Part shown: positions 1 through 7,337 of the stretch, piece by piece
Layout of the letters: each line of letters begins with the position of its first letter
Position numbering within the stretch: position 1 is the first letter of the stretch
Assembly (NCBI GenBank): GCA_902826695.1
Contig: CADEFU010000009.1
Coordinates: 1-64,000, forward strand
Direction of reading: 5' to 3'
From: an uncultured Alphaproteobacteria bacterium
Lineage (GTDB): Bacteria; Pseudomonadota; Alphaproteobacteria; Micropepsales; Micropepsaceae
Length of the DNA: 64,000 nt
The notes under the pieces: generated by a model
What the model was told of the DNA's origin: nothing
Database searches by the model: none
What the model saw: the letters and a program-made list of their open reading frames with translations, nothing else
Position numbers and translations under genes: made by a program

Positions 1-112
1 CGCCAGCATACCTGTCTCTCAATTTCCGTGTCTCAACAACCGGGTGCAGTTCAGTCTCATGTCCCATATTTTTCTGTCACCCAATTCCAGGAGGGCCAAA
101 GGGGAGTGAAAC

Positions 113-421
113 ATGGTGCAGGCAAAGCGTATCTATCTTTACCTGAGCGTACCTCTAGGTGGACGGCAGAAATTCACGCTTGGCACATTTGAAGATCTGG
201 CAGCCAACCACATCGAGCCTAGGGAAGGCCTCCGGTTGCACTTCTATTGCGATGATGCGAACCCTTCGACCGGCGAACGAGACGATCTGTTGTTCGAGGG
301 CGTCATTGGTTTTGACGCGAACTTAGGGTGGCATGCCATCGTCGACGAGGGCGCTGTACGATCCCAGTCGGAATTGAATAGCGGTGAGGGAATTCGGGAG
401 GAACGTGACAAGTTCGACTGA
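113..421 (+). CDS. small hypothetical protein (102 aa)
   Basis: I do not recognise this protein. It is a soluble, acidic protein with no signal peptide, membrane segment or clear motif. The ATG is preceded by a good Shine-Dalgarno (AAGGGGAG, about 99-106), which is the main reason to believe the gene. It sits alone, upstream of a toxin-antitoxin operon on the other strand. It lies between two inverted 14-bp matches (75-88 and 691-704), which suggests an accessory segment. Its opposite-strand frames look less protein-like. Confidence 0.5.
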   Translation: MVQAKRIYLYLSVPLGGRQKFTLGTFEDLAANHIEPREGLRLHFYCDDANPSTGERDDLLFEGVIGFDANLGWHAIVDEGAVRSQSELNSGEGIREERDKFD

Positions 422-824
422 CCTCCCTGCGTGTCCAGGCATGGCTCGTCGCGCAAGTCGCGCAGCGGGAACGAATACGGCGACGGCTTAGGTGTTCCCC
501 CGGCGCTCTGGAACATGCGACGATCTCGGCGCCTGAGAATGGCGTGCGGCACGCTTGCACTCCTAGACAAATCCCGATCCACAGCAGAAACCGGAGTAGG
601 ACATTGATTAAGCTGCGAAGGAACATCATCCCGGCACTAGTTGTGGGGTCGCTGGTGTGGTTCGTGGGCGGCACGCCCTGAACAGGAATTGGAATTGGGT
701 GACAGCATACCCATTCCCCATGATCGAAACCGGCGGGAATAGGTATACTGTCACTGTATTCGTGCAACTCTCAAGCCACAGTGATCGCCGGGCGGTAGGT
801 GGTGCCGCCGACATATTCTAAAGA
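422..824. other. gene-free stretch with REP-like palindrome
   Basis: No convincing gene lies between the small orphan gene and the HigA-type antitoxin. The only structure seen is the palindrome at 699-754 and the 14-bp match to 75-88. The open frames on the minus strand here are poor: arginine/serine-rich, no ribosome site, overlapping one another. Confidence 0.5.
691..754. repeat. REP-like imperfect palindrome
   Basis: Arms 699-718 and 735-754 pair at 18 of 20 positions around a 16-nt loop. The sequence just left of the first arm, 691-704 (GGAATTGGGTGACA), recurs as its exact reverse complement at 75-88. From memory, motifs of the type GTGACAGTATACC are seen around REP-associated transposases. 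No transposase is present here, so that link is inference. Confidence 0.45.
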
Positions 825-1133
825 TCACTTGCGGACGTTCGTCAGATGCATCTGCAACTCGCAATTCACCGCGGACGCGGCGCGGGCGAGCGTGTCGAGT
901 TGGACGTCGGCGTTTTCCGGGTCAAGCAGGCGGTCGAGTTGGCTTCGGCTTGTTGCCATGCGCTTGGCCATGGCACTTTTCGTCAGCTTCTGTTTTTTCA
1001 TCGCTTCGGTCAGTTGCCAGGCGAGTACGCGCTTGATCGCGACGGCTTGCGCCTCCGCGTAGAGGCCCTCTTCCCGCAGGAAGTCGTCGAACCGCGAACC
1101 GATCTTACCTTTGGGTTCTTTTGTTTTGGTCAT
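825..1133 (-). CDS. HigA-like XRE-family antitoxin
   Basis: This 102-residue DNA-binding protein is the likely antitoxin partner of the upstream toxin. It has an XRE helix-turn-helix in the centre (LTKSAMAKRMATSRSQLDRL) and the usual tail found in short HigA-type antitoxins (TLARAASAVNCELQMHL). The start is fixed by a 4-bp ATGA overlap with the toxin stop codon. Toxin-first order with overlap is typical of HigBA modules. It should bind and neutralise the toxin and, with it, repress the operon through the palindrome at 1508-1525. Confidence 0.8.
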   Translation of the reverse strand: MTKTKEPKGKIGSRFDDFLREEGLYAEAQAVAIKRVLAWQLTEAMKKQKLTKSAMAKRMATSRSQLDRLLDPENADVQLDTLARAASAVNCELQMHLTNVRK

Positions 1134-1498
1134 TCGTCGATATCCTTCTTCCGTTTGCGGGCAAGCGCCAGATCGCCCGCCGGGGTCTTCTGCGTCTTCT
1201 TCATGAAGGCGTGCAGCAGAACGAGACTCTCCTTCGTCGTGCAAAATAGTATCCGCGCGATTCGATTGCCTTCGAGCGTCGATCGCACTTCGAACAAACC
1301 GTCACCCAAAGGGCGGCATACCGGCATTCCGACGGGCCAGGCGAATTCCAACGTTGCAATGTCCTCACCGATGATCTTTCGGTCGGCGTGGTGGAGCGCC
1401 TTGATCCACTCACGCACCGGCGCAGCGCCGGCGGACGTTTCGTAGAAGCTCGCCGGAAGCTTCTTCGGTTGTCGGTCCGACTTTGGGATTTTGGTCAC
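1130..1498 (-). CDS. HigB-like (Gp49/RelE superfamily) toxin
   Basis: At 122 residues this matches phage-derived Gp49/HigB-type mRNA interferases in length and layout. The family core is visible: a G-P-x-x-R/K-x-L-x-x-G-L-x-E-x-R segment (PVCRPLGDGLFEVRSTLEG), then a basic strand (NRIARILFCTTKESLVLLH) and FMKKTQKTP. The C-terminal helix is lysine/arginine-rich. Members cleave mRNA on the ribosome until neutralised by the XRE partner. It is the first gene of the operon, with a sigma70-like promoter and palindromic operator just upstream. Toxicity is inferred, not shown. Confidence 0.8.
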   Translation of the reverse strand: MTKIPKSDRQPKKLPASFYETSAGAAPVREWIKALHHADRKIIGEDIATLEFAWPVGMPVCRPLGDGLFEVRSTLEGNRIARILFCTTKESLVLLHAFMKKTQKTPAGDLALARKRKKDIDE

Positions 1499-1505
1499 AT
1501 CGGGA

Positions 1506-1534
1506 TGTGTACCTCATACGGTACATCATGTCAA
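1506..1534 (-). promoter_or_regulatory. higBA promoter with palindromic operator
   Basis: On the minus strand TTGACA (1534-1529) and TACACA (1511-1506) are separated by exactly 17 nt. Between and over the -10 lies a perfect 6-bp inverted repeat, TGTACC-6-GGTACA (1508-1525). The -10 is only 7 nt from the toxin start codon, so the leader would be very short. Autorepression by the antitoxin is inferred from known TA operons. Confidence 0.6.
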
Positions 1535-1566
1535 GTGGTTTCGCGGCAGGGCGTCGCGTCAGCAAG

Positions 1567-1593
1567 GGCCGGCAGGATGCCGGCGGTCCCAGG
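1567..1593. repeat. half copy of the CTGGGA-type palindromic repeat
   Basis: The sequence GGCCGGCAGGATGCCGGC followed by GGTCCCAGG resembles one arm of the repeat at 44584-44671. It keeps the terminal CCCAGG and an internal GCCGGC...GCCGGC hairpin. No second arm is seen nearby. Confidence 0.35.
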
Positions 1594-1597
1594 CAAG

Positions 1598-1626
1598 AAA
1601 GAGCGGCCGGTTTGAGCGGCCGCTTT
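1598..1626 (-). terminator. possible Rho-independent terminator of the ArsR/SRPBCC operon
   Basis: AGCGGCC (1602-1608) pairs with GGCCGCT (1618-1624). Read on the minus strand, the hairpin is followed by CTCTTTCTTG. It lies 17 nt past the SRPBCC stop codon. The T-run is imperfect. Confidence 0.4.
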
Positions 1627-1642
1627 GGCTGCTGTGCGCGGG

Positions 1643-2149
1643 TCAGGGCGCCAGGGTGGTCAAGAGTCCATCCAACTCCGCGAACTGTTCGGGCAACGCC
1701 GCGGCGGAGCCTTCGAGGGCTTCGTCGGCGGCTTGTTTTGTTGGGTAGCGTTCGGTCAGCGTCAGCTCGGTTTTGCCGTTCTTTTCTTCGAACGTTACCG
1801 TGGTGACGGCGCCGCCTTCGCTTTCTTCGTTTGTCCAGACGATGCGGGCGTTCGGGATCACTTCGAGGTATTTGCCGAAGAACGGCATGGGTTGCTCGAA
1901 GTCCGGGTGGCGGATCTCGAGGCGGTAGGTGCCGCCGGTGCGGACATCCATCTCGCAAGAGACGACGGTCATGCCCATGGCCTTCGGGATCCACCAGCGC
2001 TGGAAGAGTTCGGGCCTCGCCCACGCTTGAAAGACGATGCGCGCGGGCGCGTCGAAGGTTCGCGTGACCGTCAGTTCGCGGTCGGACTTGCGCTTCACCG
2101 CCGTGCGGACGTTCATGGGGACGTCGCCGCTATCGTTTTTTCCGGCCAT
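1643..2149 (-). CDS. SRPBCC / AHSA1-family protein
   Basis: This 168-residue START-like ligand-binding fold belongs to the activator-of-Hsp90-ATPase C-terminal family. The family pattern FDAPARIVFQAWARPELFQRWW appears near residues 29-50, followed by GGTYRLEI and a C-terminal helix. Such proteins are very often the second gene after an ArsR regulator. That is the case here: its start overlaps the regulator's end by 20 bp, so the two are translationally coupled. The ligand is unknown. An ArsR-controlled stress or lipid-binding role is the usual assumption. Confidence 0.85.
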   Translation of the reverse strand: MAGKNDSGDVPMNVRTAVKRKSDRELTVTRTFDAPARIVFQAWARPELFQRWWIPKAMGMTVVSCEMDVRTGGTYRLEIRHPDFEQPMPFFGKYLEVIPNARIVWTNEESEGGAVTTVTFEEKNGKTELTLTERYPTKQAADEALEGSAAALPEQFAELDGLLTTLAP

Positions 2150-2492
2150 CGGCTTTCTCCTTGCGTTTCAGCTCTTCGATGATGTTGTCCAATTCGTCGA
2201 AACGTGCGGCCCAGAGCCTTCGGTAGCGTTCGATCCAGGCCGCCTCTTCCTCAAGCGTGCGGCGGCCGAGCTTGCAGGTTCGCACGCGGCCGACCTTTTG
2301 CGTTGCAACGAGCCCCGCCTGCTCCAGAACGGCGACGTGCTTCTTCATGCCCGTGAGGGTCATGTCGAACTTTTCGGCGAGATCGGTGATCGACGCGTCG
2401 GAGCGGACGAGCTGCTCCAGGATGCCGCGGCGGGTGGCATCCGAGAGCGCGGCGAACGAGGCGTCGAAGCGGGTTTGTTGATACTGAACCAT
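2130..2492 (-). CDS. ArsR-family HTH repressor
   Basis: This is a 120-residue winged-helix regulator of the ArsR subgroup that pairs with SRPBCC proteins. The LSDATRRGILEQLV helix starts near residue 16. The recognition region is MTLTGMKKHVAVLEQAGLV, then the wing VGRVRTCKLG. No metal-binding ELCVC-type cysteines are present, so the signal is not an obvious metal. It is first in a two-gene operon with the SRPBCC gene. The start codon lies inside a perfect 20-bp palindrome and directly downstream of a -10 element, implying autoregulation and probably a leaderless message. Confidence 0.9.
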   Translation of the reverse strand: MVQYQQTRFDASFAALSDATRRGILEQLVRSDASITDLAEKFDMTLTGMKKHVAVLEQAGLVATQKVGRVRTCKLGRRTLEEEAAWIERYRRLWAARFDELDNIIEELKRKEKADGRKKR

Positions 2493-2530
2493 TTGGTTCA
2501 GTTTATAGCGCGAGGTGGACCGGTGCGCAA
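2483..2530 (-). promoter_or_regulatory. promoter and 20-bp operator overlapping the arsR start codon
   Basis: A perfect palindrome with 9-bp arms, ACTGAACCA-TT-TGGTTCAGT (2483-2502), covers the ATG at 2492-2490. On the minus strand TATAAA (2507-2502) follows TTGCGC (2530-2525) at 17 nt. The -10 ends 9 nt before the ATG, placing the expected transcription start at or next to the start codon. Confidence 0.6.
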
Positions 2531-2548
2531 GGGGCTTGGTATTGGCGG

Positions 2549-2659
2549 AGCGCAGTCTGGGAGCGCGGGCGTCCCGCCCGCTCTTGTCTGACTCGCTTAC
2601 GTTGGTGCTTTGGAGAGTGTTTAAGAGCGGGCGGGACGCCCGCGCTCCCAGACTGCGCT
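2549..2659. repeat. palindromic repeat element, copy 1 (37-bp perfect arms)
   Basis: The left arm 2549-2585 and right arm 2623-2659 are perfect reverse complements over 37 bp, with a 37-nt spacer. Each arm also contains a smaller hairpin (GCGGGCG-TCC-CGCCCGC). Both arms are identical to those of the element at 36643-36753, and the spacers are recognisably related. The element lies in the space between the ArsR operon and the PhoD-like gene, which otherwise holds nothing visible. Confidence 0.9.
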
Positions 2660-2808
2660 TGCGACTATTTAAGCGAGGCGCACGAAGTTTTGATTCAACC
2701 AGCGAGCTAGATGCCAGCCCGGCGGCTTGCGCGCTTACGCGATTGTGATCGGTTTCCGGCGTTTGGCTTCGCTAGGCTCTTGGCCACGATCAGGGGATGG
2801 AACGGGGC

Positions 2809-4851
2809 ATGCCGAAAACAATCAATCGCCGGCAATTGATGTCGGAAGCTGCCGCGCTGGGCGCGGTGCTTGCGCTCGGGACGGCTTCCGCGAAGAGCCG
2901 CACGGCCAAGCCGGTCGAGCGGCGCGATCTCTATCCGCAAGGGGTCGCGTCCGGCGATCCGGATTCGACGAGCGTGATCCTGTGGACGCGCCGGCCGCCC
3001 GATGTCTCTCGCTCCAAACGGCTGACGGTCGAGGTTTCGTCCGACCGTGAGTTTCGCAACATCGTGGCGCATGGCGCCTCCGCCATCGGCGAGAACACCG
3101 ATTGGACATGCCGGTTCTTGGCGGCGGGTCTCGAGCCCGCACGGGAGTATTGGTACCGGTTCATCGACGAGAAGGGTAACGCGAGCCGCGTCGGGCGCTC
3201 GCTGACGGCGCCGGCCGACGACGACGCCCGTCCCGTTCGCTTCGCTTTCGTGAGCTGCCACGACGTGACGATCGGCGCGGGCAACGCCTATCGGCGCATG
3301 AAATACGAGGACGAGCAGCGCCCGCGCGAGGAGCAGCTTAGCTTCGTGCTGCATCTCGGCGATTTCGTCTACGAGATGGTTTGGTATCCGGAAGAAACGC
3401 CGGGCGGCATTCTGCGCGGCCGGCGGCTTCGCGACATCGTGCGCTATCCGAACGGCGAGAAGATCGGCAAGTTCTATGTGCCGACAAGCCTCGCGGACTA
3501 TCGTGCGCTCTATCGCGGCTATCTGACGGATCCCGATCTGCAAGACGCGCGCGCGCAATGGCCGTTCGTGCCCGTGTGGGACAATCACGAGTTCTCTTGG
3601 CAGGCCTATCAGAGCCAGCAGGTGTTCGGCGGCAAGGTGCGTCCGGCGCAGCGCGTCAAGGTGGCGGCGAGCCAAGCTTGGTACGAGTTTCAGCCTGCGC
3701 GCGTACGCAAGTCCGGCGCGGGCGATGCGTTCGAGGCGCCTGTGGTTCAGGATGCGCCGCTGACGACGTTGGACGAGCGCGGCCTTGGGCTGGAGCCGAA
3801 CAACCTGACCGCGGTGAACGCGCTCAAGATTTATCGCGCGTTCCGCTTCGGCCGGAACGTCGACATGATCCTGACCGACAACCGGTCGTATGCGGGGCCG
3901 CCTGCGGACGGCAGTTCGCTTCCGGCCATTCCGATCGGTGCGATTCCAGAAGACGCGAACGAGATCCTCGACATGGGGCGCGCCTATAACGGCGGCTCGC
4001 CCCCGGCGACGATCCGCGTCGGCGCTACCGATATCGCGAACACGCAGAAGGATGCGCCGCCGCAAACCTATCTGGGCCTTGAGCAGATTGCCTGGTTCAA
4101 GGATCGGCTGCGGGATGCGAAAGCGCCATGGAAGATCTGGGGTCATTCGCTTGGAACGCTAAGCTGGCGCATGGATCCTCAGAACATGCCGGCGCCGCAC
4201 CGGAAGGATTGGCCAAGCAAGGGGTACGGCGTTCTCAACGCGGGCAATTTCGTCGAGCATTCGGACATTTTCGGGATGTTGCAGAAGGAAGGCATCACGG
4301 GCTTTGCGATCGTGGCGGGCGACAAGCACTCGTTCTGGGCCGGCTATCCCAGCAACACGCTGCCGCCGCGCGCGTTCGAGCCGGTCGGCGTCGAGTTCAT
4401 CACGGGCTCGATTACCGCGCAGGGCGCGGCCGAGGTGCAGGAACTGACGATGAAGAAAGACAATCCGTTCCGCGCGCTCTACATCCACGACAAGCCGGAC
4501 GGATCGATGGAGTGCACGTTCGGCATGACCTTGATGCACGGCGTGAAGTCGTCGCTGACGCTTGCCGAGACGCACGATCCTGCGCGGGCGCGGGCCGCGC
4601 GCAATCCGGAGCTTGCGCCGCATTTGAAGTTCGTCGATCACGGCGGGCATGGCTATGCGACGGTCAGGGCGTCGGCGGAGGAGCTTGTCACGGAGTTCGT
4701 CTGCATCCCGCGGCCGCTCGAGCGCAGCGCCACCGACGACGGCGGGCCGATCGTCTATCGCGTGCGGCACCGGGTGCCTTTGTGGCGCGCTGGTGAGCGG
4801 CCGCAGATGGTGCAGGAGGTTGTCGAGGGCGACCCGGGGCTGGCGATCTGA
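2809..4851 (+). CDS. PhoD-like alkaline phosphatase/phosphodiesterase
   Basis: This is a calcineurin-like metallophosphatase of the PhoD family, normally exported and acting on phosphate esters. The N-terminus has a Tat-like NRRQLM followed by a hydrophobic stretch and ASAKS. A PhoD N-terminal domain (YPQGVASGDPDSTSVILWTR) follows. The metal-site motifs are FVSCHD, LHLGDFVYE, WDNHEFSW, MILTDNRSY, WGHSLGT and VAGDKHSFWAG. About 680 residues is longer than classical PhoD but fits the alphaproteobacterial type. An in-frame ATG at 2797 is also possible but would sit directly on its Shine-Dalgarno. It stands alone, with a repeat element upstream. No Pho box was identified. Confidence 0.85.
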   Translation: MPKTINRRQLMSEAAALGAVLALGTASAKSRTAKPVERRDLYPQGVASGDPDSTSVILWTRRPPDVSRSKRLTVEVSSDREFRNIVAHGASAIGENTDWTCRFLAAGLEPAREYWYRFIDEKGNASRVGRSLTAPADDDARPVRFAFVSCHDVTIGAGNAYRRMKYEDEQRPREEQLSFVLHLGDFVYEMVWYPEETPGGILRGRRLRDIVRYPNGEKIGKFYVPTSLADYRALYRGYLTDPDLQDARAQWPFVPVWDNHEFSWQAYQSQQVFGGKVRPAQRVKVAASQAWYEFQPARVRKSGAGDAFEAPVVQDAPLTTLDERGLGLEPNNLTAVNALKIYRAFRFGRNVDMILTDNRSYAGPPADGSSLPAIPIGAIPEDANEILDMGRAYNGGSPPATIRVGATDIANTQKDAPPQTYLGLEQIAWFKDRLRDAKAPWKIWGHSLGTLSWRMDPQNMPAPHRKDWPSKGYGVLNAGNFVEHSDIFGMLQKEGITGFAIVAGDKHSFWAGYPSNTLPPRAFEPVGVEFITGSITAQGAAEVQELTMKKDNPFRALYIHDKPDGSMECTFGMTLMHGVKSSLTLAETHDPARARAARNPELAPHLKFVDHGGHGYATVRASAEELVTEFVCIPRPLERSATDDGGPIVYRVRHRVPLWRAGERPQMVQEVVEGDPGLAI

Positions 4852-4903
4852 GTTTTGCGCGGGAAGGTGTGCTAGAATCGGGCGTCTTCACGGGAGGCGG
4901 TGG

Positions 4904-5353
4904 ATGCTCGCCTATCAAGCTCAGGATTGCGCTGCAACTTTGGCCGAGGGGATCGGCGCCTACTACGGCGCGCATCCGTTCCTGAAGCGCGGGGCCGCGC
5001 TTTCGGCAGAGGCGCAGGAGTTCTTCCGCTGTCACGATGCGGTGCATGTCGTCTATGGCTGCGATACGTCGCTGCCGCATGAGGCGATCGTGAAGCTTTC
5101 GAGTTTCTTCGGCACGACGGAGGGCTTTGGCGTCATGCGCGGGTACCGGCTTTACGAGTCGCTCGACATTTACCGCGAGCTTCGCGCCGCGGACATTCTG
5201 CACACGATCGCGCTCGCGCCGGTGCTGGTTCCGCGCACGCTCTGGCGATGCGCGCGGCAGACACGGCGCTGGCCGTGGGCGGCGTTCGATGCGTTCATGG
5301 ACGTGCCGCTGCGCGACATACGCGCGGATTTCGGGATCCGGGTGGCGGCGTAG
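4904..5353 (+). CDS. short Coq4-like protein
   Basis: This 149-residue protein carries the Coq4 signature HDxxH-x11-E exactly (H44, D45, H48, E60), followed by a GYRLYE segment. In Coq4 this motif binds metal and is needed for ubiquinone biosynthesis, as a scaffold or in ring decarboxylation. The protein is much shorter than usual Coq4 (over 200 residues) and lacks the N-terminal helical part. Its true role, quinone or other, is therefore open. The start is set by a strong Shine-Dalgarno (GGGAGGCGG) at about 4891-4899. The genes around it (phosphatase, VOC protein) say nothing about function. Confidence 0.6.
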   Translation: MLAYQAQDCAATLAEGIGAYYGAHPFLKRGAALSAEAQEFFRCHDAVHVVYGCDTSLPHEAIVKLSSFFGTTEGFGVMRGYRLYESLDIYRELRAADILHTIALAPVLVPRTLWRCARQTRRWPWAAFDAFMDVPLRDIRADFGIRVAA

Positions 5354-5404
5354 CTTGAGCGCTCGTGATATACAGTGCGCACTTACGGACCAGGAGACCT
5401 ATCG

Positions 5405-5791
5405 ATGCCGCGCATTTCGCATTTCGAGATTCATGCCAGCGAGCCTGCGAAGCTTGCTGCCTATTACCGCGAGTTGTTCGGGTGGAAGATGCAGCATATG
5501 GCGCATATCGACTATTGGCTGATCGATACGAGCGAGGGGACTGAGCCCGGCATCAACGGCGGCCTGCTGCAACGGCGCGGACCTAAGCCCGCCGACGGTC
5601 AAGCGGTCAACGCGTTCATGTGCACGGTCAGCGTGAACTCGGTCGATGCGTACCGGGCGAAGGCGATCCAGCTCGGCGGGACCGAGGCCTTGCCCAAGAT
5701 GGCGATCCCGGGCGTCGGTTGGGTTGCCTATTGCAAAGATCCGGACGGGAACATCTTCGGCTTGCACCAGGCAGACGCCAACGCGAAGTAG
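5405..5791 (+). CDS. VOC (glyoxalase-fold) family protein
   Basis: This 128-residue single VOC protein has paired beta-alpha-beta-beta-beta modules. The first begins ISHFEIHASEPAKLAAYYRELFGWKM and the last strand ends PDGNIFGLHQ. It resembles the short bleomycin-resistance/glyoxalase-like proteins of unknown substrate. The start at 5405 is chosen because CAGGAGA lies 7-8 nt upstream. It follows the Coq4-like gene at 51 bp on the same strand and faces a beta-lactamase-like gene whose stop is 5 bp away. Confidence 0.85.
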   Translation: MPRISHFEIHASEPAKLAAYYRELFGWKMQHMAHIDYWLIDTSEGTEPGINGGLLQRRGPKPADGQAVNAFMCTVSVNSVDAYRAKAIQLGGTEALPKMAIPGVGWVAYCKDPDGNIFGLHQADANAK

Positions 5792-5796
5792 CGGTC

Positions 5797-7212
5797 TCAA
5801 GGGCGCGAGATTAGGGCGACGGCGATCGCGCTCGCGATGCTCTCGGCGATCGGTCCACTCACGTTCGCGGTGACGATGACAGCCCAGGCACCGTCGCTCT
5901 CGAGCGCCGCGTTCGTGCCGGGGGCACCACCGGCGATGCTCATCTTCGCGTTCGCGTCGCCACGCAAGACCCAGGCGGTCATTTCGGGGTTGAGCAGGCG
6001 GCCTTGCCGGAGCGCGTTGTTGAAGGCGAGCAGGTCCTTGGCGGTGGCAAAGACGCCGCCTGCGCCACTGCCCGTCGCACCGTGCATGTCGCGCGTGCTT
6101 TCGTATGGGGCGGCGGGACCCTTGAGGCGCGCGTAGGGGGTGGCGACGTTCGCGGGCAGGCTTCCTCTGTTGAAGTAGCCGCTTCGGCTCATGCCAGCGG
6201 GGGTGAGCACGTTCGCTTGGACGAAATCTTCGAAGCGTTGGCGGGCGAGGCGCTCGACCATTTCGCCGAGCACGATGTAGCAACCGTTGCAGTACTCGCG
6301 CTTGGCGCCGGGCGCGAAACTCGCCGGCAAGCCGGCCACGTGCAGATAGTAGGCGTGGTTCGACGTGAACTTCGTCCGGTCAGCGCGTGCGAATTCGGGG
6401 CCAAAGACATCCGCGATGCCGCCTTGCATATCGATCAGCTGGGCGACCGTCGCCGCACGCGAAACGGCGTTCGGGTAGTCGGGGATGACGTCGCCGACTT
6501 TCGTTGTGAGTTTCAGTTTTCCCTGCTGGATCAGCTTGGCGACGGCCGCTTGCGTGAACGACTTGCCGATCGAGGCGACGTCGTAGGCGGTGTTGGTGTT
6601 TGCGGGCGTCTTCTTCTCGCGTTGGGCGGGGCCGTAGGCGCGGTGGAACACAGACGTGCCTTGTTTGGCGACAAGTACGACGCCCGCGAACGTATCGTTC
6701 GTGACGAGCGGGGCGAGCCAGGCGTCGAGCTTTGCTGCAAGTTCGCCTTGCGGCATGTCCGGTTTGATCGGCGGGGGCGGCAGCGGTGGCAGGGCGGCGC
6801 CTTCGCCGCCAGCCCCAGCCTCTATGCTTAAGGCTGCGATGCGCGCGTCCGGCGTGCTGTCGAAGGTGAAGACAAAGGTGAGGCTCAGGCCTTTCGCGCC
6901 GCGGGTTTTGATCCTGAGACCATTGCTGTTTGCGTCGACCGAAACGACCTCCATCGCGCCGGCGTCGCCGTGAATACGGGCCACCATCTCGGCGCGCTGC
7001 TGCGGGGTGCGCTGGGCGAGGGCTGCGGGGGCGAAGTGTTCTTGCGCCGCACGCTCGTAGACGGCCGCGTTGCCGGTTGAGAGCGCTTCGATGATGGCGC
7101 GAGCGCGCGCTTCACCCTTGGACGCAGCCGGCGGGGCAGCGCGTGCCAGCGTGGCGATAAGCGCTAAGACAAGCAGAAACGCGAACGCGCGGACAAAGTG
7201 GACAACGGACAT
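5797..7212 (-). CDS. exported serine beta-lactamase-like hydrolase
   Basis: The N-terminal signal peptide (residues 1-26) ends at ARA. An approximately 120-residue NTF2-like/DUF3471-type region then precedes a proline-rich linker (PPLPPPP, near 141-148). The class C beta-lactamase/esterase domain has the nucleophile motif SIGK (S214, K217) and YCN as the second motif. No canonical KTG is visible; the C-terminal GGAPGTN may play that part. Such proteins are esterases, D-peptidases or uncharacterised hydrolases in the periplasm. Substrate cannot be told. Confidence 0.8.
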   Translation of the reverse strand: MSVVHFVRAFAFLLVLALIATLARAAPPAASKGEARARAIIEALSTGNAAVYERAAQEHFAPAALAQRTPQQRAEMVARIHGDAGAMEVVSVDANSNGLRIKTRGAKGLSLTFVFTFDSTPDARIAALSIEAGAGGEGAALPPLPPPPIKPDMPQGELAAKLDAWLAPLVTNDTFAGVVLVAKQGTSVFHRAYGPAQREKKTPANTNTAYDVASIGKSFTQAAVAKLIQQGKLKLTTKVGDVIPDYPNAVSRAATVAQLIDMQGGIADVFGPEFARADRTKFTSNHAYYLHVAGLPASFAPGAKREYCNGCYIVLGEMVERLARQRFEDFVQANVLTPAGMSRSGYFNRGSLPANVATPYARLKGPAAPYESTRDMHGATGSGAGGVFATAKDLLAFNNALRQGRLLNPEMTAWVLRGDANAKMSIAGGAPGTNAALESDGAWAVIVTANVSGPIAESIASAIAVALISRP

Positions 7213-7337
7213 CAGTGGCCTTCCCTTTGCGCCCATTGCTAGCGCTGCCAGTTTTCAGAAGTTTGTCGCCGCACGCGCGATTGTGTCAGGGCTGACAAAC
7301 TTCCCGCGCGCCAACTCAGGGGACACGCCGGAAACGC

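Noticed and set aside
2707-4146. A 479-codon minus-strand open frame across the PhoD-like gene
   Set aside because: Arginine-rich shadow; PhoD motifs on the plus strand are clear.
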